Shown: positions 50,778 to 61,950, counted from the stretch's first letter. The stretch: DNA of 64,000 nucleotides from Vanessa cardui (GCF_905220365.1 NC_061152.1:5756248-5820247), one strand, 5' to 3'. The notes: generated from the sequence alone by a model not told the origin. Program-made: numbers and translations.

Positions 50778-50928
50778 CTAATTTCATTGAAATTCAGCCA
50801 CACGTGCATTCCACCAACCCGCATTGGAACAGCGTGGTAGAATATGTTCCAAACCCTCTCCTTAATGGAAGACGAGGCCTTATCTCATCAGTGGGAAATG
50901 TACAGGCTGTTACTTTACTTTACTTACC
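50778..50928 (+). mobile_element. SINE-A copy 15, 5' truncated
   Basis: CTAATTTCATTGAAATTCAG to TTACTTTACTTTACTT; it ends directly at a HelN-F copy. Confidence 0.75.
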
Positions 50929-51153
50929 CCTGTCTGTCCCTATGTATGCTTAGATCTTAAAAATTACGCAACGGATTCTGATGCGGTTTCTTTAATAGAT
51001 AGATTGGTTCAAGAGGAAGGTTGTATATAATACAAAGACAATATAGTAGAGCTTCTCTGATAATTGAGAAGTTTCTAATGTGATGTCGTAAATAAACAAA
51101 TTCTGTAGTATATTTAGTGATGCACCCGTGCGAAGCCGGGGCGGGGCACTAGT
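50929..51153 (+). mobile_element. HelN-F copy
   Basis: CCCCTGTCTGTCCCTATGTA to CCGGGGCGGGGCACTAG followed by T. The first ~25 bases are missing. Confidence 0.6.
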
Positions 51154-51370
51154 GTCTTATATAACGACAACTGTCATCATATTCGAAGCCCAAGTTATCG
51201 AAATCGAGATGAAAACAGTTCATAAACAAATAAACTCTCATCTTGCGATCCGTTAACAAGTCCGACGCCAATTTCGGATTCTGCAATGTGTTGCTCGCCG
51301 GATATCCTGGGGTCGCGGCGGGGCGCGGCGCGGGGTCGCGCTCGTGTTGGGGCGATGCCAATCTCTTATG
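51149..51370 (-). CDS. GC-rich 70-codon frame, possible host exon
   Basis: The minus strand reads MASPQHERDPAPRPAATPGY, then PASNTLQNPKLASDLLTDRK and RVYLFMNCFHLDFDNLGFEY. The first third is strongly GC-rich (GGCGGGGCGCGGCGCGGGGT on the plus strand) in an AT-rich region and matches no repeat here. The frame ends just inside the HelN-F border. It could be an exon, part of a 5' untranslated region, or chance. No domain is recognised. Confidence 0.25.
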   Translation of the reverse strand, partial: HKRLASPQHERDPAPRPAATPGYPASNTLQNPKLASDLLTDRKMRVYLFMNCFHLDFDNLGFEYDDSCRYIRH

Positions 51371-51485
51371 ACTTATGACTTGTTTGATTTTCGGGACAAA
51401 TAGCTGTTAAATTACTTTTATATTAATGGATATTCGTAACATTTAGAGGATTAAAACATCTGTTAATATTTTTTATTTTATTTAC
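51371..51485. other. Unassigned spacer
   Basis: Nothing recognised. Confidence 0.4.
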
Positions 51486-51489
51486 ATCA

Positions 51490-51968
51490 CCGATTCCACA
51501 GTGCCTTGAGACGAAAGTCTTTAATCAGTGCGTCCTACTCGTCATGACATACGGAGCCGAAACGTGGACACTCACGACAAGGCTAATTCACCAGTTTAAA
51601 GTCGCTCAGCATGCTATGGAAAGCGTAAGGCTCGGCGTTTCTCTGAGGGATCGCATCAGAAATGAGGTGATCCGTCAAAGAACAAAGTCATCGACATAGC
51701 CCGCCGGATTAGTAAGCTGAAGTGGCAGTGAGCTGGCCATATTTGTCGTAGAACCGATAACCGTTTGGGAAAACGTGATCTAGAGTGAAGACTGCGTCTC
51801 GGCAAACGTAGTGTAGGACGTCCTCGAGCAAGGTGGAGTGACGATATACGCAAGACGGTTGGCAGGAGCTGGATGCGAGTAGCCGAAGAAAAGCCACAGT
51901 GGTGTGAATTTGGAGAGGCCTATGTCCAGCAGTGGACAAACATGGGCTGCTGCTGATGATGATGATGA
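51490..51968 (+). pseudogene. RTE-like LINE polyprotein relic
   Basis: It reads CLETKVFNQCVLLVMTYGAE, TWTLTTRLIHQFKVAQHAME, SVRLGVSLRDRIRNEVIRQR, then a frame change near 51695. It continues in another frame as ISKLKWQ, a stop (TGA near 51730), and GKRSVGRPRAR-like and WMRVAEEKPQW residues. The tail is GCTGCTGATGATGATGATGA. This covers the RT thumb-to-C-terminus of the family seen at 22702. Frameshift and stops make it inactive. Confidence 0.8.
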
Positions 51969-52039
51969 TAATATTTTTACAGATTTATCATATAGTTTTT
52001 ATATATTTTCGTCGGTATTTAAATATAATTAGTTTTGTG

Positions 52040-52080
52040 CAATACTGATATTAAATATACTGCAGAATTGTAGAACAGAA
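52040..52080 (-). mobile_element. HelN-F fragment
   Basis: GTGCAATACTGATATTAAAT followed by ATACTGCAGAATT. Confidence 0.45.
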
Positions 52081-52303
52081 AGGTGTACAATGCTGTACTT
52101 ACGAGTATATTATTTTAATATATCATGTAGGGTTCAGCCCGCGTTGGCAATGTAAGCGCAAAAAATGTGTTTATTTATGACATCAATTTAGAAATATGTA
52201 TTCCTTTTCACACCCTTAAAGTCTTCTTAGTCCCTTCCTCTACGACCTCATCACTCGATTAATTGCAAGTGCCCTCTCTGCGCCTCACGTGTTCATACCT
52301 ACA
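52081..52303. other. Unassigned; possible LINE remnant
   Basis: No frame supported. Confidence 0.3.
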
Positions 52304-52499
52304 CTTCGTGGAACCAGCTCGCACCGACGGTTTTTCCGAACTGATACGACTTGGGAACCTTCAAGAATAGAGCGTACTCCTTCCTTAAATGCCGGTAATT
52401 CACCTGCAAGCCCCCCGTGTTGCAGATGTTCATGGGCGGTGGTTATCACTTTCCATCAGGTGAACCTCCTGCTAGTTTGTCCCCTATAACATAAAAAAA
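52304..52499 (+). mobile_element. LINE-1 3' tail
   Basis: TTCGTGGAACCAGCTCGCAC to CCCTATAACATAAAAAAA. Confidence 0.75.
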
Positions 52500-52502
52500 G
52501 AC

Positions 52503-52655
52503 TAAAACGGTATCCTTTAACTTTCTCTACTATTGGTGCCCACCTATCTATTCTTTCTCGTTATTCCACACAAACATCTTAACATCCTCGCAGCGACAAG
52601 CTATTTCTTTTTATCTTTCTTCTGGCCCAGTATTCTGATCCATACATGACATACA
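52503..52655 (-). pseudogene. Old LINE fragment (RTE-type thumb region)
   Basis: The minus strand carries VMYGSEYWARRK and WAPIVEKVKGY with stops between. These correspond to the LLYGSECW and PIVEKM landmarks of such LINEs. Confidence 0.5.
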
Positions 52656-52671
52656 CATAAATAAAAATGTA

Positions 52672-53605
52672 TAGTAGGACACAACTTAGATGTAGCATCG
52701 ACTAATTCAATAAAACTGATTGCTGCCGATTTATACACCCAATAGAAACAGCTCCCTATCGCGCTATTCGACGCTATTCGTCGCTATAGATTCTCGCGTC
52801 AGTTCAACCCCAGAAAGCAAGTGTGGGTAAATCGACGTCAAGTTGACGAAAATATTAGGTCGTATGATATTAAAAGTTATTACGTTTGTTTAAAGATCAT
52901 ATTCGCAAGTTAACATATTCAAAAATAAAAACTTTTAAAAAAATAATTTTATTAAATATTTAACAAAATTTACTTAAACTAAAACTACACTACTTTGTGT
53001 CCAGTGGATGAATGAATAAATTTCCAAATGTTTGGCTTTTTATAGGCAGCTTTTGATGTTGGTGGGACTCAGCGTAAAGTATGCAAATGTTCCATTGTTT
53101 CTTAATATTGATTCCTTTTGTTTAGTCTTTTATATCACATTCTTCGAAGTCCAGGGTGTTGACATTACATCCTGAATATGCTCCTCGTTCGATGAACTGC
53201 CATTATTTATATTCCTTTTAAAATTAAGTTCTTGCATCTTGATGGCGTGACTCGCATAAGAAATTTGCGATAGCGTACTTAATTCTGATGTATTCGGATT
53301 TTACTTGGTAGGGCAGTTATTCTACCGCCAAATACCAGTACTCAGTATTGTTGTGTTCCGGTTTGAAGGGTGAGTGAGTCAGTGTAACTACAGGCACAAG
53401 GGACATAACATCTTAGTTCCCAATGTTGGTGGCACATTGACGATCTAAGGAATAGTTAATACTTCTTACAGCGTCATTGTCTATGGGTAATGGTGACCAC
53501 TTATCATCAGGTGGCCCATATGCTCGTCCGCCAAGCTATAACATAAAAAAAATGTGATCGGTTTTACAAAATTTGCCGATGCGACATCTAAGTTGTGTCG
53601 CACTA
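52672..53605. mobile_element. MITE, longer relative, split by SINE-B
   Basis: The ends TAGTAGGACACAACTTAGAT and ATCTAAGTTGTGTCGCACTA are inverted repeats matching those at 18881-19197. The left ~200 bases align with that copy; about 400 extra bases (52940-53300) and a SINE-B (53305-53552) lie before the right end. No transposase frame is seen. Confidence 0.7.
53305..53552 (+). mobile_element. SINE-B copy nested in MITE
   Basis: CTTGGTAGGGCAGTTATTCT to GCTATAACATAAAAAAA; about 50 bases near the 5' end are deleted. Confidence 0.8.
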
Positions 53606-54738
53606 TATATACAAAACATTTACTATCAAAATGACATAATTTGCGTTACAGTTGTAATTTCCGCGATGAAGGAAATGACAATAGTCGTCTCAGCAAGTGT
53701 GCAAGCGTTCGTATCGCTGGGCCGGAGCCAATCTTAACGACAATCGTTCGGTTGGCTCTGTTGTACTGCGAGCCAAATTCGTTAAGCCAATTTTTTGAGT
53801 AAATCGAATTTTATTGGGAATTGGTTGAGCTGGAAAATAAAAAACAAAATGTTTTGTAAGAATACGAGTTAGTTCTTTTTCTTCAACCTAGGCAATATTT
53901 TCATTTAATAGTTGTTTTATCCGACGATTGAAATGAAAAGTTCGCTTTGGTTAAATTCATGAATTTTTACCTATAGCCTACAAACCGATACCAATTTTTG
54001 ATAGGTAAAGAACCCAGTAAAAGTTGTTTTTTATTTCTAGGACATATTTGCCGAAAAGTATCAAATTAAAATTCCATATTCAAATAGCGCGGGAAAACAA
54101 GCAAGTGACATCATCATAAACCCGACCAATCAGGAGCGTTTTGTGTCACGTGAAAGTTTGTATGTATGTTTGTACTCTTCCGCGCCAAAACTACTGAATG
54201 GATTATAATGAAACTTTATAGTAATATAGCTTACACATCAAAATATCACATAGGAACCGAGGAACGTCGTTAGTATTTATATATTAAAAAAAATCGGTGA
54301 GCTCGCTTCCTCTAAATAATTCATTTGAAAATTCAAGTGTTCCATAGAAATATTCTAAAACGCGTATACAAAGGAATCTCAATAACAAATACAGCCTTTG
54401 TATATATATTTCGCTGAAAACGTAAACGAGAGCAATTAAAACGATCGCTTACAGCGAAACTACGGCGCCGTGTAACGGGCATTCGTGTAAAAACACAAGC
54501 TACCGAACCTTCGCAGTTTCGTACGCGTATTATAAGGGTCATATAAATCTAAATTTTGGACACGGCGCCTTAACAAGTTGCTGCAATACGGGGCGTTTAA
54601 GACCTCGTATGATAAATATCATAATATTAGTATGGGGCTTATCAGACTCCGTGACGTGATTTTATTACTTCAGTGCTGTTCGTTGTCAAATAGAACCTGT
54701 ATTAAAGTAGGTACATCCGAGCATCCTCTTTACAATAG
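53606..54738. other. Unique-looking 1.1 kb, no gene found
   Basis: Mostly single-copy in appearance. A compact double palindrome lies at 53725-53758. TTTGTATGTATGTTTGTACT with CCGCGCCAAAACTACTGAAT near 54150 resembles Helitron-type repeat text. A 69-codon minus-strand frame at 54333-54542 has no recognised domain. Confidence 0.35.
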
Positions 54739-55005
54739 GCATCAACAACAACAGTCTGTCTATTTCCCACTACTGGGCTAAAACCTCTCCCTTTAAGAAG
54801 ATATGGAGTATATTCCACAACGCTGTTACGTGCGGGTTGGTGGAATATACACAGAATTTAGATGAAATTAGACACACGCTTGTTTCCTCAAGATGTTATC
54901 CTTCACCGCCGAGCATGAAATGAATTCAGAAGTGCTTTCTTGGAATCGAACCCTCGATCATGGGTTAAGATGCTTGCGTTCTAACCGCTGGGCCATCTCG
55001 GGTCA
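54739..55005 (-). mobile_element. SINE-A copy 16
   Basis: ACAACAACAGTCTGTCTATT to GGGCCATCTCGGGTC, with several small deletions. Confidence 0.75.
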
Positions 55006-55007
55006 AG

Positions 55008-55112
55008 TAGATACCACCCAAACATTATATATACCGCACTGGTGTCTATGAGCATTAGTGACCGCTTACCATGAGGTGTCTTATTGGTCTGTCCATCAAC
55101 CTATATAAAAAA
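55008..55112 (+). mobile_element. SINE-B, internal deletion
   Basis: GTAGATACCACCCAAACATT is joined to GTGTCTATGAGCATTAGTGA and CATCAACCTATATAAAAAAA. Confidence 0.5.
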
Positions 55113-55360
55113 ATCATAGTAAGTCACACCGTCCAATGACGGAAATAATTTGCTAATCCCTTTAGTATAGGTTGAGTTTATCTCATTCAGACAGCCAGCT
55201 AGACACAGAAGAGAGACTTTGTTTCATAATCTTTAGTGATACTGGCTTTAAATTTTCAAATCCCATTCAAACTTTATCATACTATAGTTGAAGGGGAATT
55301 TGCACTGAAATTTGCTTGTAACGCCACAAGCGTCTTAGAATTTTTGCGTTTATAATCTTA
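55113..55360. other. No gene recognised
   Basis: TTTAGTATAGGTTGAGTTTA and the surrounding bases are unassigned. Confidence 0.4.
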
Positions 55361-55565
55361 CTAGCGACTCGCCCCGGCTTCGCACGGGTGCAACGCTGAT
55401 ACTATATATACTGCAGAATGTCTTACAATGTTCACAGTTTTTTCAATTATTCTTTACTATATTGTTCTTGTAGTAAATAGGTATAAAACTATTAAAAAAC
55501 CGCTTCTAAATTCGTTGCGTAATTTTAAAGATCTCAGCATACATAGGGACAGACAGCGGTAAGAT
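55361..55565 (-). mobile_element. HelN-F copy
   Basis: ACTAGCGACTCGCCCCGGCT to GGGACAGACAGCGGTAAG; the 5' end is truncated. Confidence 0.6.
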
Positions 55566-55797
55566 CGCGATCGAAGAGCGCTTTTAAGAACTTCGATACC
55601 ATAACAATAATTTCATACATACATGCTTTTTACACTTTCAAAATTTATACCCCTTGATATAAAATATTATTCAAACCATAGTTTTAGAAATATCGCGTAT
55701 ATATTTTAATGGACGTGTGAAAATACGAACCGCTTTGTAACAGGCATTAGTACAATACGGGCGAATAAATCTGCTGAATGCTACTATTATTTCTGGA
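55566..55797. other. No gene recognised
   Basis: Spacer. Confidence 0.4.
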
Positions 55798-56327
55798 GGT
55801 TGGGCTTTGAGAAAGCCCGTCTGGTTAGGTACCACCCACTCATCAGATATTCTACCGCCAAACAACAGTACTTGGTACTGCTGTGTTCCGGTTTTAAGGG
55901 AACCAGTATAACTACAGGTATAAGGGACATAACATCTTAGTTTCCAAGGTTGGTGGCGCATTGGCGATGAAAGGAATAGTTAGTGTTTCTAACAGCATCA
56001 TTTCGACGACCTCCATGGTCGAGTGGTGTGTAAACCGGTTTTCATGGGTACGCCACTCTGAGGTCCCGGGTTCGATTCCCGGCCGAGTCGATGTAAATTA
56101 CCATTAGTTTTCTATGTTGTCTTTGCTCTGGGTTTACTCTCTCTCTGGGCACTGTTTGTGGTACCGTCGTTACTTCTGATTTCCATAACACTTGTGTTCA
56201 GTTACTTCAGCTACTTACATTGGGATCAGAGTAATGTATGTGATGTTGTCTCATATTGTCTATGGGCGGTGGTGACCACTTACCATCAATTATTCCATAT
56301 GCTCGTCCGTCAACCAATAGCATAAAA
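55798..56327 (+). mobile_element. SINE-B copy split by SINE-C
   Basis: The left part, to about 56003, covers GGTTGGGCTTTGAGAAAGCC to TAACAGCATCATT. The right part, from about 56258, is GTCTATGGGCGGTGGTGACC to AGCATAAAAAA. SINE-C lies at the CATT/GTCTATGGG boundary. Confidence 0.8.
56002..56257 (+). mobile_element. SINE-C copy 3, nested in SINE-B
   Basis: GACGACCTCCATGGTCGAGT to ATGTTGTCTCATATT, with an insertion of CTCTCTCTGGGCAC near 56140. The B box GGTTCGATTCC is intact. Confidence 0.85.
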
Positions 56328-56829
56328 AATAGCCCAGGCAAGAAAAGTCTTACAGATAACGCTTAAACTAGAATTATTATAAATGAAGAATATTAAACAA
56401 ACATATTTTGAGGTGATTAACTCGATGGCTTCATAAATTATTGACTGATTCTTTTAACGTAAGATTTAAAGTAAATTTTATTTATATAGTATCGACCCGA
56501 TCCAGCTTCGTACATAAAGAAAAAAAAAGTAAAGTAACAGTCAGTAAAGTATAAGAGATACGTTACCTCATATACATATAGAGATTACTGACATTAGCAA
56601 ATTATGTGTTTCTACTTGTGGACAAAAGTTTTAAATTAAGTGATAACATTTCAGATTTATGTTTTAGAATTAATTGATATTAAATTCAGTGAAAGATTTT
56701 GAAAAAATCTCCCATCTCGGAACAGGATCTCGTGATTGAAGGCCATTAGGGGATAAGATCTCGTCAGGACAAGCTGAAATGGGTGAGTCGTCTTTTATTG
56801 ATTTCAGCAGTTTTAATAATAGTTCATTT
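56328..56829. other. No gene recognised
   Basis: AGTAAAGTAACAGTCAGTAA near 56530 may be a SINE-A tail remnant. Confidence 0.35.
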
Positions 56830-56905
56830 ATAAACTCATAATCCGTCCGGCTTTGCACGGAAAAATGCAGTGCCATGCTGATACTAAACATACTACAGAT
56901 TTTAA
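56830..56905 (-). mobile_element. HelN-F 3' fragment
   Basis: CCGTCCGGCTTTGCACGG and GCTGATACTAAACATACTAC. Confidence 0.5.
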
Positions 56906-57000
56906 AACGTTAAATTGCTAACAAAAATCACAGTTCACAATATTTCGACAGATTACAAACCATATAAGATTTTAGATTAACATGGTTATTTTTATTATTT

Positions 57001-57134
57001 AAGTTATTGATTTTGGGATATTTACCGCGGGTGGCCAAACTTCAGTCTCGTGAACAAGACATTCGTAGATAATGTCTGATGATGAATGAATGTAAAAATA
57101 AAAAACATGGTAAATATCCAGAAATCAATAACTT
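57001..57134. repeat. Inverted repeat, 26-bp arms
   Basis: AAGTTATTGATTTTGGGATA at 57001 and TATCCAGAAATCAATAACTT at 57115-57134 pair over 24 of 26 bases around an ~80-base loop. It may be a small MITE. Confidence 0.75.
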
Positions 57135-57649
57135 TCGAATTTTGTAATCTTATGTTGACGAACCTACTTCTCGAATCATTCTTTCATCTTTTTAATTATA
57201 TAATCATGATATTGGATAATGAGTATGTTCATAATATTATAAAATTCTTTTTTTTAATTGATTAAAGTGGTAGATAATAAAGTGTACTATTTGGAGTGTA
57301 TGACAATGTGCAAAATTGATGTTTAACTATTTAAGAATTTTTGAACATTTTGTAACAATGCTTTATAGTTATAATATTTTTTTATACTTTTTCCATTTTA
57401 TATGTTTCTTAATGAACAACATTTTTTTAAGGAGGCTATAATGTGCCCTGTGCACATAGGTATTTAATTTTATAAGACTATATTTTTGTAATCAGACGAG
57501 ACGAGAGTCATGCTCGATGTTATTACTTCTCTGTACCATCAGTTATACTGTAGAACCAAGAGACGTAAAATTTGGATTCCTAGTTTGTTCTGTATCTCAT
57601 ATAATGTTTAATTAAAAATACATATAATACCTACAGTAAAGGTATATAT
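57135..57649. other. No gene recognised
   Basis: Very AT-rich. Confidence 0.4.
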
Positions 57650-57748
57650 TAAAAAAACCGCATCATAATCTGTTGCGTAGTTTCAAAGATGTAAGCATAC
57701 ATAAAGACAGACAGCGGTAAGCGACTTTGTTTTTTACTATGTAAAGAT
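57650..57748 (-). mobile_element. HelN-F 5' fragment
   Basis: AAAACCGCATCATAATCTGT to CTTTGTTTTTTACTATGTAA. Confidence 0.55.
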
Positions 57749-57957
57749 GATGAAAATATCAGAAAAGTAATTATAAGTAATTATAGTAAAGAGTAAAAGT
57801 AATTATAAGTTAGGAAATTCCTAGAAAACGTTTTAATGTATAAAGGCGAGCTGCCGCAGGAGACACACTAATATATCCTTATGTTTCCTATATGGTTATT
57901 CTCTCTTGAAATTGGCGGCGTAGCCAACATCGGTCATGACAACAAATTTTGTGTTTT
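57749..57957. other. No gene recognised
   Basis: It contains a short GTAATTATAAGTAATTATAG direct repeat. Confidence 0.4.
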
Positions 57958-58442
57958 CTTTTTTTTATGAGACATAGGACGAACTTATGGGCCACCAAAA
58001 TCAAAATCAAAATAAACGTTATTCAAGTAGGCTTTTATAAGCACCTTTGAATCGTCATTTTACAATTAAGTGAAGCTACCAATAGTTCGGAAAGTCGATT
58101 CTACCGAGAAGAACCGGCAAGAAACTCAGTAGTTACTCTTTTTTAACATTTAAAAAATACAACGTCATGTTAATTAAATACAATTATTTCATTTACCTGA
58201 TGGTAAGTGGTCACCATCACCCATAGACAATGACGCTGTAAGAAATATTAACTATTCCTTACATTGTCAATGTGCCACCAACCTTGGGAACTAAGATGCT
58301 ATGTCCCATGTGCCTGTAGTTACACTGGCTCACTCACCTTTCAAACCGGAACACAACAATACTGAGTACTGTTATTTGGCGGTAGAATAACTGATGAGTG
58401 GGTACCTACCGACGGGCTTGCACAAAGCCCTAGCACCAAGTA
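57958..58442 (-). mobile_element. SINE-B copy split by LINE-3 tail
   Basis: The poly(T) start with GACGAACTTATGGGCCACC lies to the left and ACCTGATGGTAAGTGGTCAC to AAAGCCCTAGCACCAAG to the right. The LINE-3 tail between them is flanked by ACC. Confidence 0.8.
57999..58193 (-). mobile_element. LINE-3 tail, nested in SINE-B
   Basis: CAAAATCAAAATAAACGTTA, GAATCGTCATTTTACAATTA and GAGAAGAACCGGCAAGAAAC, ending near CAATTATTTCATTT. It is a clean copy of the 3' untranslated tail. Confidence 0.8.
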
Positions 58443-58692
58443 AAAACATTATTACACTGCCTTACCCACGCACTTTAAGCCTTACGACCAACACGTAAAT
58501 GAGACGCCGCGGGAAGCAACCAGTCTCAAATATTAGTATCAGGATAAAAGTACATCACACGAGCGCTTAATGAAAAATGCAGCCTCTCATCTCATAACAG
58601 GATTAGTTGATGCAACATTAACACGTCATTATCGCTAAACGGATCAAGAGATTACGAATTTCTTAAACCGGGCTGCTTTCGGAGTTATGATA
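58443..58692. other. No gene recognised
   Basis: Spacer. Confidence 0.4.
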
Positions 58693-59316
58693 AATATTTT
58701 ATCTATACACATATAATACAATTAGAGTGTCTGTTTGTTATATTAAAATAGCCCCTTTTTACTCAATGTACATATATGTATTTATACACGGTACATATAC
58801 CATAATAACATTTTTCACAATTTTTGTTGGTCTGTCTGTCTGTTTTCTCTGGTTAATCTCTGGAACGGCTGGACCGATATTGACGGGACTTTCAATGTCA
58901 GATAACTAATATAATAGTGAGTAACTTAGGCTACAATAATATTTATTTTTTGTTAAATTGAAGAGATGATAAGAGCGAAGATGGCGCAGTCGTTAAAACG
59001 CGTGCATCTTAACCGGTGATTGCGGGTTCAAACCCAGGCAAGCACCGCTGATTCATGTGCTGAATTTGTCTTTATAATTCATCTCGTGCTCAGCGGTGAA
59101 GGAAAACATCGCGAGGAAACCTGCATGTGACAAATTTCATAGAAATTCTGCCACATGTGCATTCCACCAACCCGCATTGGAACAGCGTGGTGGAATATGT
59201 TCCAAACCTTCTCCTCAAAGGGAGAGGAGGCCTTTAGCCCAGCAGTGGGAATTTACAGGCTGTTGTTGTTGTTGTTGTTAAATTGAAACGCGTACAAGGT
59301 CGCGGGCACAGCTAGT
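58693..59316 (+). mobile_element. HelN-M copy split by SINE-A
   Basis: It starts TCTATACACATATAATACAA and ends AAGGTCGCGGGCACAGCTAG followed by T. TTAAATTGAA is repeated on both sides of the enclosed SINE-A. Confidence 0.7.
58966..59279 (+). mobile_element. SINE-A copy 17 with target duplication
   Basis: A full-length copy with GGTTCAAACCC and a (TTG)n tail, flanked by TTAAATTGAA (58955-58964 and 59278-59287, approximate). It carries a few extra bases, GAGATGATAA, before the usual start. Confidence 0.85.
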
Positions 59317-59322
59317 GTTATA

Positions 59323-60916
59323 TATAAATAAAAATTCTAAGTCCTTCTATTCTGAGTCCTTCTAAGTAAAATGAAATGAAAAATATTTGACTACTTAAAA
59401 TTCGATTTACGATTATATAACGTAGTTATAGTTATTGGTATATTTGGAGCCGGTGTCAGCCACGGTGCCCTTGCCCCAACAATCAAAAGAAAGAAGCGAT
59501 ACGAGCCCCTTGATTGATCCAGTATATTATTGTGTAAAAGGTAATTTGTAAAAAACATATTTGTTAAAGTACTCTCCTATTGTTTTTGATAGATATACTG
59601 TAGGGTTTTATTGGCTGACACCGACTCCAAATATAACAATAATTATAACTACATAATATAATCGTAAATCGACTTTTAAGTAGTCTAATATTTTTCATTT
59701 CATTTTACTTAGGAGGACTCTAAAAAATATGTTGAATACGCAATTATTTTTATTACTTTTTCGTGCATATTCATTTGTTTTAAAATAGTGTTTTGTTTGA
59801 AGTCGGTTATTCTTTTTGTTAAAATTTTTATTTTTTTTTTTATTTTAAGTGAAACTGATGTTGACAATCTATTTTTTTTTTAATATGGATAGATTAAGCG
59901 TTTCGTTTATATGAGTCAGAAACTACTTCGAGGACAATTTCAAAGGAAACTTGCGAATAAAGCAAAAATAGACTTTCGAAAATGCTGATTTAATACGTCA
60001 TGCGGCGTGAACTACAAGGATCCCTCGAAAGAGCTGTAATCGACCTCAGCAAAAAAACTTTGAAAAAGACCAACTATATTTCGTACATCATATGACATCA
60101 CATCACATACACAAAAATTGATTAAAGATTAAATTCTGCCCCATATCGCACCCTAACTGTGAGCCGTATAGGAGTTCCATCACTACATAGTTTAAAACAA
60201 AGTCATTTTCTCTGTCCCTATATCTTTAAATCTACGCAACGGATTTTGATGCGATTTTTTAAAAGATAGTGTGATTCAAGAGGAAGGTTTGTGTATATAA
60301 AACATGAACAATACAGTAAAGAAACACTGATAATTTTAGAAGTTTGCGATGTGATGTCGTATATAAACAAATTCTGTAGTATATTTAGTATCAGTATTGC
60401 ACCCGTGCGAAGCCGGGGTGGGTAGCTAGTTGATTATAATATTCGACTATGATAATTACATAAACATAACCACATTACGGAAGGTGACTCAAATATCCAA
60501 ATAACCTATAAATAAAAGATTCGACCGAGTATCGCTAACGTACTCCTCAGAATTGTTCCGTTCCCTTCCGTTCCGTTACTTTGCCATGGATCCTGTGCTC
60601 AAAACCTTACCAAACTTTCACCAAATTATCCTTGAAGTATATATTTTATAATAAAAAAAGAATTATCAAAATTGGTTAACGTGATTTTCAGTTATTTACC
60701 TATTTGTCGCGCATATACATAATGCAAATTTAAGACTTATGTCGTTTTCATACGGATACCATCATTGGAAAAAAATAAAAAAAAAATGGGACCCCACGGG
60801 AAGCACTACCTTTCAAACAAAAAAAATTTATCAAAATCGGTCCACCCAGTGAAAAGTTATGAGGTAACAAAGACGAATTGATAACCTCCTCCTTTTTGAA
60901 GTCGGTTGAAAATAGT
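59323..60916 (-). mobile_element. G element, full composite copy 2
   Basis: The reverse of 27766-29466 in the same order: the inverted-repeat half at 59330-59835, then a central part, an enclosed HelN-F at 60179-60430, and the left end AACCTCCTCCTTTTTGAAGT then CGGTTGAAAA at 60916. One hairpin arm is shorter than in copy 1. Confidence 0.7.
60179..60430 (+). mobile_element. HelN-F inside G copy 2
   Basis: TCACTACATAGTTTAAAACA to GGGTGGGTAGCTAG followed by T, at the same junction as in the other G copies. Confidence 0.6.
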
Positions 60917-61874
60917 AATATAATAAAGATATGGGTGAAAAAGAGGGGGAGAATAGATCCCTGTTCACTATTATGAAAGAAAAATAATCCGCGTAAAAAA
61001 ACTTCGTTCCAATATTTAATATTAGTGTTGAAATTTTTAATCATGAAATTTTTCTTAGTATAAAGCACATTACATTAATTACTTAGAGAGTAATCGGCAT
61101 TAAAATAAGTATATTTTGTAGTAATTACATCTAATGGATCGATGGGACCAGACAATGCCAGCCGTCCATTATTTAACACGAATACAGACTAACGAAACGC
61201 AGAGCTTGCATTTAAGAAATGTATATTTAAAATTAAAATAAATTTCTTTTAAACAAAAATGTCTGCCTGTAATTTTAAATAATGTAGACTTTTAATTTTA
61301 GAGGTTCAGCGAAACTTGAGTTTATTCAAAAGATTTTTCAGTAATTTCGAAACGTATTTCAGATTTTGTTTTCATTTAATCTCTTTAAAAACTGCATGCC
61401 ATCTACATTTGGCGCCAAAATGATTAAATCAAATAGTAGTAATATATTATAAGAATCAGAAGTGATTATTTATTTAAAAAAAGAACAATCTACCGACAAA
61501 ACACTGTAATTTTATGTTTTATCGAAATAAAGAATTTAACAATAACTTTTATTAAACTAGCTGTCAATAATAACAATTAGCGAAATACTAATTATCTAAC
61601 GTGCCGACAGCATGACGACCGTCTAGCGCGAGAGTAGGCTGGTGTGGTAAGGATGACACCCCTTACAATATACTAATTCAGTTATAATTGGTATTTGTCG
61701 ATATCAAATTATTTTAATTATGTTTAAGCTCTTATTACGTTAAAATTTTTTGGAGTACCAGTGCTCCCTTGCACCTTTTATTCTCTCTCTAAAATTAATT
61801 CTTTGCTAAATTGTAACAATCGAGTAAATTTCATTTAAGAATCCTCTCTATTTTCTGCACGACTACGGCTTGAG
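60917..61874. other. No gene recognised
   Basis: Nearly 1 kb of AT-rich sequence without recognised repeats or frames. Confidence 0.4.
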
Positions 61875-61936
61875 GTATTGCAGCTATCGTCCCCTAATCA
61901 CTGGGACAAAAACCGGCTTACGCTATCGATAGTAAA
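61875..61936. repeat. Short shared repeat T, copy 2
   Basis: CAGCTATCGTCCCCTAATCA and CTGGGACAAAAACCGGCTTA pair with 47341-47396. Confidence 0.45.
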
Positions 61937-61950
61937 AGTTAAAACTACTG

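Noticed and set aside
60748..61068. 106-codon minus-strand open frame
   Set aside because: It lies mostly in the left end of a G copy, with poly(T)-derived Phe runs.
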